From assembly GCA_003641675.1 (NCBI GenBank), contig QNBI01000140.1, positions 1-6,012 of the forward strand: 6,012 nt of DNA, given 5' to 3'. This DNA comes from Spirochaetota bacterium (lineage in GTDB: Bacteria > Spirochaetota > Spirochaetia > SZUA-6). A model generated the notes under the pieces. That model did not search any database. It was not told where the DNA came from and was given only the letters and a program-made list of their open reading frames with translations. Both the position numbers and the translations under genes were made by a program. Shown piece by piece: positions 1 to 5,415 of the stretch; position 1 is the first letter of the stretch, and every line of letters begins with the position of its first letter.

Positions 1-105
1 CAGGCGATTATATTTTTTGTTTTTGTTGCAGGCTATATGAGACATTTATCTTCTTTCTCACCTTATCTCCTCAGGGATTTTTCGAACACGCTCATGCATT
101 CTTGA
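1..105. other. Left edge, no assignable gene
   Basis: This AT-rich stretch lies upstream of the operon promoter. On the + strand one frame is open from base 1 to a TGA at 103-105 (34 codons, a hydrophobic run followed by a polar tail), so it could be the C-terminal end of an upstream gene. A second + frame is also open until a TAG at 108-110, so openness here proves little. On the - strand an ATG at 45-43 is open to the edge (15 codons, beginning MSHIACNKNK), with AAGGTGAG at 64-57 as a possible ribosome site. This could be the start of a divergent gene. None of the translations resembles a family I recognise. A T-rich run at 11-25 is not preceded by a visible stem within the window. Confidence 0.25.
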
Positions 106-130
106 CATAGAATCGCATCACACTTATAAT
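102..130 (+). promoter_or_regulatory. Consensus sigma-70 promoter of the operon
   Basis: The -35 box TTGACA (102-107) and the -10 box TATAAT (125-130) both match the housekeeping consensus exactly and are 17 bases apart, the optimal spacing. Transcription would start around 136-138, giving a 5' leader of about 135 bases before the binding-protein start codon. This is the only promoter-quality sequence I see ahead of the operon. Such a perfect promoter implies high intrinsic strength, so expression is probably limited by a repressor or by the leader. Confidence 0.8.
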
Positions 131-142
131 ATTCTTGTGTGA
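118..142. promoter_or_regulatory. Inverted repeat over the -10 box, candidate operator
   Basis: TCACAC (118-123) and GTGTGA (137-142) are perfect inverted repeats separated by 13 bases. They flank the -10 box and include the expected transcription start. A repressor bound here would block RNA polymerase directly. The arms are only 6 bp and no regulator gene is visible in the window, so the operator role is an inference from position. Two further small palindromes lie downstream in the leader: AAATGAACATTT (155-166) and ATGAT-N5-ATCAT (208-222). Confidence 0.4.
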
Positions 143-241
143 CATAAGATCATAAAATGAACATTTGTACCACAAAATTCCATTTATTTGCGACAAAAGT
201 ACGATCAATGATTATTTATCATGCAGATCTCAGAAATTATG

Positions 242-264
242 CTCCTACTTTTATATAAGGAGGG
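242..264 (+). promoter_or_regulatory. Strong Shine-Dalgarno with possible masking hairpin
   Basis: AAGGAGGG (257-264) is a near-perfect Shine-Dalgarno sequence 8 bases before the ATG at 273. It fixes that codon as the start of the binding protein, over an in-frame ATG at 165 that has no ribosome site. CTCCT (242-246) is exactly complementary to AGGAG (258-262) across an 11-base loop, so the leader could fold the ribosome site into a short stem. A 5-bp stem is weak, especially at high temperature, so masking is only a possibility. The ribosome site itself is secure. Confidence 0.7.
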
Positions 265-272
265 ATTTTCCG

Positions 273-1229
273 ATGAGAAAGTTTCTGGTATTGTCCATCA
301 TGATTCTACTTGTTAGTTTTGTTGTGGCTGAATCTTTGACAGTTGGAATCATCGTTCAAAACGCCAGTTGTCTCTCGCAAGTTAGAGTTATGCAAGCCTT
401 CGAGAAAATAGCAAAGGAAAAGGGCTGGACAGTTTACACGGGTGACGGTAAAGGATCCGCTGAGAAAGTGGCAAACCTCATGGAAACCTTTGTAAACAGG
501 GGGGTAGATGCAATAGTAGTTGCCATGGCAGAACTACCAGCGTTGAAAGGAGCAATTAAAACTGCCAGCAAAGCGGGAGTACCAATTTATGCCATCGATT
601 CAGGTTGGGTTCCAGGTATTGAATGCAACATCACCAGCAACAATTTCGTTATAGGAGCAGAAATGGGAGCATACCTTGCGGATAGACTTGGATACAAGGG
701 GAACATAGTGGCGATAAGTTTCAGAGAACATCATGGAACGAGAAAGAGAAGGGAAACTCTTAATGCCATCCTTGAAGAATACCCAAATATCAAATTACTC
801 GCCGATTACAACGTGAGGTACACCAGTTTTTATGAAGATGCCCAAAAAGCTATGGAAGATTTCATCATACGTTTCGGTGACAAAATTGACGCCGTTTGGT
901 GTGCATGGGATGACTTGGCAAAGGCTGCTACAGAAGTGTTGAGAAGATACGGTTATACGAGAAAAGATATTTTCGTTGTTGGAGCGGATGGTCATCCACA
1001 CGCCTACGCAGAAATTCGCAAACCTGACAGCCCTCTGGAAGCCACCGTTGCTCAAGAATTTGAATGGTTTGCTGCGAAAACCATTGAAATAATAGAGAAG
1101 ATCCAGATCAAAGGGATACCCAAGGATAAGGTCATCGTAACAAAGAATATTTACGTTCCTGTCACACTTGTCACACCTGCTAATGTTCCTCCGGAAGGAG
1201 AATACCCATACAAGATGCCTTGGGAATGA
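273..1229 (+). CDS. Periplasmic sugar-binding protein of ABC transporter
   Basis: This secreted receptor captures a sugar outside the membrane and delivers it to the permease encoded two genes downstream. The product has 318 residues. Residues 1-19 are a signal peptide (MRKF, a hydrophobic core, then VVA before ESLTVG) with a signal peptidase I type site and no lipobox cysteine. The mature part has the two-lobe fold of periplasmic binding protein type 1 (RbsB-like, Pfam Peripla_BP_4 class). It starts with the first strand TVGIIVQN (23-30), followed by NRGVDAIVVA (75-84), GVPIYAIDSG (102-111), AWDDLAKAA (211-219) and VVGADGHPHA (235-244). Asp109, Asp213/214 and Asp239 sit where RbsB-type proteins hold ligand-contacting polar residues. 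It is slightly longer than RbsB (296 residues) because of a C-terminal tail rich in Pro and Tyr. Family and role are clear. The ligand is not: ribose, another pentose, a polyol or an AI-2-like compound all remain possible. Confidence 0.93.
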   Translation: MRKFLVLSIMILLVSFVVAESLTVGIIVQNASCLSQVRVMQAFEKIAKEKGWTVYTGDGKGSAEKVANLMETFVNRGVDAIVVAMAELPALKGAIKTASKAGVPIYAIDSGWVPGIECNITSNNFVIGAEMGAYLADRLGYKGNIVAISFREHHGTRKRRETLNAILEEYPNIKLLADYNVRYTSFYEDAQKAMEDFIIRFGDKIDAVWCAWDDLAKAATEVLRRYGYTRKDIFVVGADGHPHAYAEIRKPDSPLEATVAQEFEWFAAKTIEIIEKIQIKGIPKDKVIVTKNIYVPVTLVTPANVPPEGEYPYKMPWE

Positions 1230-1239
1230 TTTGTAAATC

Positions 1240-1266
1240 AATCGGTGGGGAGATTCCCCACCGATT
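1240..1266 (+). terminator. Intercistronic 12-bp hairpin, likely attenuator
   Basis: AATCGGTGGGGA (1240-1251) and TCCCCACCGATT (1255-1266) pair perfectly over 12 bp with a 3-base loop, 10 bases after the binding-protein stop codon. The stem is GC-rich at its loop end. Downstream there is only a short, broken T tract (TTT, then CAGTTTCAC), so full Rho-independent termination is doubtful. Partial termination, or protection of the upstream mRNA from 3' exonucleases, is more likely. Hairpins at this position between binding-protein and transporter genes are a known way to make more receptor than membrane complex. No separate promoter is visible before the ATPase gene, which must therefore be read through this element. 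Confidence 0.6.
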
Positions 1267-1310
1267 TCAGTTTCACAATTTACGATCTTCTGAGTGGGGG
1301 ATATACAAAT

Positions 1311-2813
1311 ATGGAACCTATACTTAGAGTGATCAACCTTGAGAAGATTTACCCCGGCGTTGTGGCGCTCAAAAAAGTGAATATCGATTTTTATCCCGGA
1401 GAAATACATGCAATAGTTGGTGAAAACGGTGCCGGTAAATCTACATTGGTGGAGATAATTTCCGGTTCCATAAAACCAACTGGTGGGAAAATCATAATTG
1501 ATGGAAAAGAATTCCATGGAGGCGTGCGAGAAGCCCTTCAACATGGTATAGCCATAGTGCATCAGGAAAGGGCTCTCGTTCCATCATTCAACCCTGTTCA
1601 AAATATATATCTCGGTTATGAAAAAGGTCGTATTTTCGTAGATGATAATCAGGCTTTACGGGAGCTGAAAAAGTTGATGGAGGATACAGGGATCCATGTG
1701 AATCTTCGAATACCAGTCAAAAAAATGGGAGAAGGTGAAAAACAGTTAGTAGAAATTCTCAGACTTTTAAGACTGAGACCGAAAATAATGATACTCGATG
1801 AACCAACCGCTTCTTTGAGCAAGGATGAAATAAAAGTACTCTTCTCTATACTTCGAAAAAGTAAGAAACAAGGTGTTTCTGTTGTGATAATCACACATCA
1901 TTTGGAGGAGGTATTTGAAATAGCGGATAGAGTAACGGTTTTAAGAAATGGAAAGAAAGTAGCAACCAAATCTATAAATGATTTGGATGAAGATACATTG
2001 ATAAATATGATGATAGAACAGGATATTGAAGCAAGGTATCCAAAGACGAACGTTCCTTCCTCTGAGGAGATACTCAAATTAGAGAAATTCAGAACCCCGG
2101 ATGTGTATGTGGAAGAATTCGAGGTTCACAAAGGTGAAATCGTTGGATTGGCAGGGTTGGTTGGTTCTGGAAGAACAGAATTTCTTGAAGCACTTTATGG
2201 TATCAGGAGGAAACTCGATGGAAAAATGTATCTTTTTGGTAAAGAAATCTCAATAAGATCCCCATACGACGCTATAAAGAAAGGAATATTTCTCATCCCA
2301 GAGGATAGGAACAGAAAATCCTTATTTTTGAGATTCAACGTGAGATACAATATCACAATATCTTTTCTTCACAAATTTGCAAGATTTTTCGGATTGCTGA
2401 ATTTCGGAAGCGAGAAAAGAGGCGCCATAAATGCATTAAAACTTGTTAGATTTGATATAAACCGTTTGGAGGATAAGGTGAAGAATCTCAGTGGAGGAAA
2501 CAAACAGAAGGTTTCCTTAGGAAGATGGCTACTGGAAAAACCTGTTTTATATCTCATGGATGAACCAACGCAAGGTATAGATGTTGGTGCAAAATCCGAA
2601 TTCTTTCAAGTAATGTGTAGTATTATGAACCAATTCGGTGTGGGTGTAATTTTAGTATCATCCGACCTTCCAGAGTTAATAGCGATGTCGGATAAGATAT
2701 ATGTTTTCAGAAACGGTATGGTGGTTGACAAATTGAATCGCGAAGAATTTTCCAGCAAAAGAATCCTCAACAGTATGTTAATGGGAAAAAACCAAGTGTT
2801 GAATGAGAGATGA
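1311..2813 (+). CDS. Sugar ABC transporter ATPase, two fused domains
   Basis: This cytoplasmic motor of the importer hydrolyses ATP to drive the permease. It has 500 residues, matching RbsA/MglA/XylG proteins (about 500), with two tandem nucleotide-binding domains. Domain 1 has Walker A GENGAGKST (37-45), Walker B IMILDEPTASL (159-169) with catalytic Glu164, and an H-loop His in ITHH (194-197). Its signature is unusual: MGEGEKQLVEI (139-149) replaces the typical LSxGxxQ form. Domain 2 has a degenerate Walker A, GLVGSGRTE (282-290), which lacks the Lys-Ser/Thr pair. It has a good signature LSGGNKQK (393-400) and Walker B LYLMDEPTQGID (413-424), but Ser instead of the H-loop His in LVSSDLPEL (448-456). 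A degenerate second site is normal in this family. The start at 1311 is preceded by GGGGG at 1296-1300. An in-frame GTG at 1245 lies inside the hairpin stem and has no ribosome site. The specific sugar cannot be inferred from the ATPase. Confidence 0.95.
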   Translation: MEPILRVINLEKIYPGVVALKKVNIDFYPGEIHAIVGENGAGKSTLVEIISGSIKPTGGKIIIDGKEFHGGVREALQHGIAIVHQERALVPSFNPVQNIYLGYEKGRIFVDDNQALRELKKLMEDTGIHVNLRIPVKKMGEGEKQLVEILRLLRLRPKIMILDEPTASLSKDEIKVLFSILRKSKKQGVSVVIITHHLEEVFEIADRVTVLRNGKKVATKSINDLDEDTLINMMIEQDIEARYPKTNVPSSEEILKLEKFRTPDVYVEEFEVHKGEIVGLAGLVGSGRTEFLEALYGIRRKLDGKMYLFGKEISIRSPYDAIKKGIFLIPEDRNRKSLFLRFNVRYNITISFLHKFARFFGLLNFGSEKRGAINALKLVRFDINRLEDKVKNLSGGNKQKVSLGRWLLEKPVLYLMDEPTQGIDVGAKSEFFQVMCSIMNQFGVGVILVSSDLPELIAMSDKIYVFRNGMVVDKLNREEFSSKRILNSMLMGKNQVLNER

Positions 2814-2832
2814 ATTCAAAGGAGAGATTAAT

Positions 2833-3792
2833 ATGATCAAGTCCCACAGGATAAAAGTATTCTGGTATGCCTTGGAAAAATACTATACATTTTTTGTGCT
2901 TTTGATACTGATTCTAATATTCTCCATAATATCTCCCATGTTTTTAACCATAAGAAATATCATAAACGTCTTGAGACAGATATCGATGTTAACAATGGTT
3001 GCAGCAGGTCTAACAATCTGCAGAGCAGCTGGTGAAATGGATCTTTCCGTGGGTGCCTTGGCTGGATTTACCGGGGTTGTTGTGGCAAAGTTGATAGTTG
3101 CTGGTGTAAACCCACTCATCTCGGTACTGTTAACTTTACTATTGGGGATAACGTTTGGGTTTCTTAATGGAATACTTGTAGCTATTTTAGGAGTCCCATC
3201 GTTGATAGCAACGCTTGGAACATTATCCATAGCCAGGGGGGCAGCTTTGACTACCACCAATGGTAAAGCCATATACAGCGATTTCCCATCGGGGTTCGCA
3301 TTCATAGGGGAAGGATATCTTGGAATAATCCCATTTCCAGTGGTAATAATGACAATAGTGGTTGTGATCACATACTTGTTGTTGGAACGTTCAAAGCTGG
3401 GACGACATTTGTATGCTGTCGGTGAAAATATGATGGCAGCACGTCTTGCTGGTCTTCCAGTTACATTCTATAGAATACTGGCCATGGTGTTATCAAGCTT
3501 CATGGCTTCAATTGCTGGAATTGTACTTGTGGCACGGCTTGGATCTGGTCAACCAACAGCTGGCGGTGAATATTTAATGGAAGGATTGGGAGCTGTCTTC
3601 ATTGGAATGACCACTTTCAAACCGGGACAAGCTAACACGATGGGCACGCTAACTGGAGCCCTTTTGATAGGGATAATCGCCAATGGACTTCTGCTCTTAG
3701 GCATATCCACATATATTCAGGAAATAATAAAAGGTGCAATTATGATAGCTGCAGTCATTGCAGCAGTTTATAAAGAAGAAATCAACATCTGA
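2833..3792 (+). CDS. Sugar ABC transporter permease, RbsC-like
   Basis: This inner-membrane channel subunit probably acts as a homodimer, since only one permease gene is present as in ribose-type (CUT2) systems. It has 319 residues (RbsC has 321). There is a basic cytoplasmic N-terminus and about eight to ten hydrophobic segments, the clearest near 18-37, 75-92, 96-120, 163-184, 213-234, 272-292 and 296-312. Family landmarks are GEMDLSVGALAGF (67-79), matching the GGIDLSVG motif of BPD_transp_2 permeases; the cytoplasmic coupling loop AVGENMMAARLAG (195-207), which contacts the ATPase; and GAVFIGMTTFKPGQ (253-266). The ATG at 2833 is chosen because AAAGGAGAG (2818-2826) lies at correct spacing. 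An in-frame ATG at 2803 overlaps the ATPase end and has no ribosome site. The 19-base gap from the ATPase gene implies cotranscription and probably coupled translation. Confidence 0.95.
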   Translation: MIKSHRIKVFWYALEKYYTFFVLLILILIFSIISPMFLTIRNIINVLRQISMLTMVAAGLTICRAAGEMDLSVGALAGFTGVVVAKLIVAGVNPLISVLLTLLLGITFGFLNGILVAILGVPSLIATLGTLSIARGAALTTTNGKAIYSDFPSGFAFIGEGYLGIIPFPVVIMTIVVVITYLLLERSKLGRHLYAVGENMMAARLAGLPVTFYRILAMVLSSFMASIAGIVLVARLGSGQPTAGGEYLMEGLGAVFIGMTTFKPGQANTMGTLTGALLIGIIANGLLLLGISTYIQEIIKGAIMIAAVIAAVYKEEINI

Positions 3793-3814
3793 GGATTCGG
3801 GAGGTGCTTTTAAG

Positions 3815-5368
3815 ATGGGAGAATATGTTTTAGGTATAGATGCCGGTACTGAAAGTATTCGAGCAGCTGTATTCGATGTCACTGGCAAGTGTATAGGATT
3901 TGGTATCAGTGAAAATAGAACCATTCATCGCTTTCCGGGATGGGCTGAACAAGATCCAAAAGAATGGGAAAAATCTCTTGTAGAAGCCATCAGAAAAGCT
4001 TTGGATGATAGTTCCGTTGATCCAAAGCTTATACGAGGAGTATGTGTAGATGGAACAAGTTGCACTGTGGTGTTCATCGACGAGAAAGGTGAACCAGTTA
4101 GACCAGCAATAATGTGGATGGATGTGAGAGCTTACAAGGAAGCTGATGAAATTTCCAGAACAGGCCATTCTGCATTGAAATATTCCGGTTTTTCAAATGT
4201 TTCTCCTGAGTGGTTCCCTTGTAAGGTATTGTGGGTAAAGAGGAATGAACCTGAGATTTACAAGAAAACCAAGACAATATTTGAACATACAGATTGGTTG
4301 ATTTACAAGTTGACCGGTAACCTATCTTTGAATATCAACACAATAACTGTAAGATGGTTCTACGATGTTGAACATGGTGGTTTCCCAAGGGATTTTTATG
4401 AGCTTCTTGGTATAGATGATGTTCTTGAGAAAGTACCAAAACGGATTGTGAGACTCGGAGAAGTTGCAGGTAAATTAAACAAAACGATGGCTGAACTTAC
4501 TGGGCTTCAGGAGGGTATCCCAGTTGCCGAAGGAGGGGCAGACGCTTACATAGCTGTGATAGGTGTAAATGCGTTAAAACCAGGAAAGATCGCGTTGATA
4601 ACAGGCTCCTCCCATCTCCATATAGGTCTCACAGAAGGTGAAACACATGCTCCTGGTATATTTGGTAGTTATCCCGACGCTCTTTTACCAGGATATCATG
4701 TAATTGAAGGTGGGCAAATCTCAACAGGATCTGTGGTCAAATGGTTTAAGAACAATTTTGTACCCTCCGAAATAGAGAAGGAAGCTAAAAGTAGTGGAAA
4801 AAATATTTATCATGTACTTGATGAAGGAGCCAGCAAAATACCTCCAGGATCTGAAGGCCTTGTGGTGTTGGAACACTGGCAAGGAAATAGAACACCATGG
4901 GTTGACCCCACCTCTCGTGGTGTCATAAGGGGTTTGACACTGAAGCATACAATTTACCACATTTTTAGGGCGATATTAGAAGGTGTCGCATATGGTACTG
5001 CTGTTATCCTAAACAATTTTGAGGAAAATGGGATAACCATTCAAGAAATCGTAGCGTGTGGAGGAGCCACCCAGAGTGATCTCTGGATACAGATCCATGC
5101 CGATGTCGCAGGAAAACCTATCATCCTTCCCGAGGAATCACAGGCAGCTTGCTTAGGTTCTGCCATCCTTGCAGCTGTGGGAGCAGGCATATACGATTCC
5201 ATAAATGAGGCAGCAGATAGCATGGTTAGGATCAAAAAGATAGTAGAGCCAGATCTTTCAAATCATGAAATATACAGATTCTTGATATCACAATATATAA
5301 AGACCTATGAGAATCTCAAGGATATTTCAAGAGAAATGATAGATTGGATGGACAGGAATTCTCAATAG
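3815..5368 (+). CDS. FGGY-family carbohydrate kinase
   Basis: This cytoplasmic enzyme transfers phosphate from ATP to a sugar or polyol hydroxyl, trapping the imported substrate or an intermediate made from it. It has 517 residues, within the usual 480-560 of the family. The N-terminal domain opens with the ATP-site strand-turn GIDAGTESIRAAVFD (7-21), followed by GWAEQDPKEW (42-51), VDGTSCTVVFID (78-89), WMDVRAYKEA (101-110) and the FGGY signature 1 region FPCKVLWVKRNEPE (134-147). The catalytic base is probably Asp243 in AEGGADAY (238-245). The C-terminal domain has TGSSHLHIGL (263-272), EHWQGNRTPWVDP (353-365) and the FGGY signature 2 region ACGGATQSDLW (414-424). The ribosome site GGGAGGTG (3799-3806), 8 bases before ATG 3815, fixes the start 22 bases after the permease stop. 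The layout recalls ribulokinase/xylulokinase-like members, but substrate prediction within FGGY is unreliable. An LsrK-type role is not excluded, though the C-terminal half does not look especially LsrK-like. Confidence 0.92.
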   Translation: MGEYVLGIDAGTESIRAAVFDVTGKCIGFGISENRTIHRFPGWAEQDPKEWEKSLVEAIRKALDDSSVDPKLIRGVCVDGTSCTVVFIDEKGEPVRPAIMWMDVRAYKEADEISRTGHSALKYSGFSNVSPEWFPCKVLWVKRNEPEIYKKTKTIFEHTDWLIYKLTGNLSLNINTITVRWFYDVEHGGFPRDFYELLGIDDVLEKVPKRIVRLGEVAGKLNKTMAELTGLQEGIPVAEGGADAYIAVIGVNALKPGKIALITGSSHLHIGLTEGETHAPGIFGSYPDALLPGYHVIEGGQISTGSVVKWFKNNFVPSEIEKEAKSSGKNIYHVLDEGASKIPPGSEGLVVLEHWQGNRTPWVDPTSRGVIRGLTLKHTIYHIFRAILEGVAYGTAVILNNFEENGITIQEIVACGGATQSDLWIQIHADVAGKPIILPEESQAACLGSAILAAVGAGIYDSINEAADSMVRIKKIVEPDLSNHEIYRFLISQYIKTYENLKDISREMIDWMDRNSQ

Positions 5369-5400
5369 ACCATTTTTAACCATCTTTTAAAGGGGGAATC

Positions 5401-5415
5401 GAGATGAAACATCTC
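5401..5415 (+). promoter_or_regulatory. Hairpin enclosing the E1 alpha start codon
   Basis: GAGATG (5401-5406) and CATCTC (5410-5415) pair perfectly with an AAA loop, placing the ATG at 5404-5406 in the 5' arm of the stem. The Shine-Dalgarno AAAGGGGG (5389-5396) stays outside the fold. Such a stem could lower translation of the E1 gene relative to the upstream genes, and it would melt more readily at high temperature. It may also be a chance palindrome. Just upstream, ACCATTTTTAA (5369-5379) and ACCATCTTTTAA (5379-5390) form an imperfect tandem repeat filling the gap after the kinase gene. Confidence 0.35.

Noticed and set aside
11..25. T-rich run as the tail of an upstream intrinsic terminator
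   Set aside because: No stem is visible in the ten bases before it, and the run is interrupted by G residues.
165..272. N-terminal extension of the binding protein from the ATG at 165
   Set aside because: It would put 36 polar residues before a typical signal peptide and ignore the near-perfect Shine-Dalgarno at 257-264. There is no ribosome site before 165.
795..1562. 255-codon open frame on the - strand
   Set aside because: It lies opposite the binding-protein and ATPase genes and crosses the intercistronic hairpin. Its translation is Cys/His/Phe-rich with no recognisable motif, and both + strand genes are firmly identified.
2803..2832. Upstream in-frame ATG for the permease, overlapping the ATPase end
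   Set aside because: No Shine-Dalgarno precedes 2803, while AAAGGAGAG at 2818-2826 serves the ATG at 2833 at ideal spacing.
2883..3371. 162-codon open frame on the - strand
   Set aside because: It is antisense to the permease. Its Thr/Asn/Pro-rich translation is the usual mirror of a hydrophobic membrane-protein gene, and it shows no domain.
3758..3814. Kinase start upstream at 3758, overlapping the permease
   Set aside because: The extra 19 residues do not fit FGGY kinases, which begin a few residues before the GIDAGT motif, and the ribosome site GGGAGGTG points to 3815.
3830..4168. 112-codon open frame on the - strand
   Set aside because: It lies entirely inside the kinase gene, opposite conserved FGGY motifs, and resembles no family.
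5369..5403. Separate promoter or terminator between kinase and E1 alpha
   Set aside because: The 35-base gap has no stem followed by a T tract and no paired -35/-10 boxes, only a small imperfect tandem repeat and the ribosome site.
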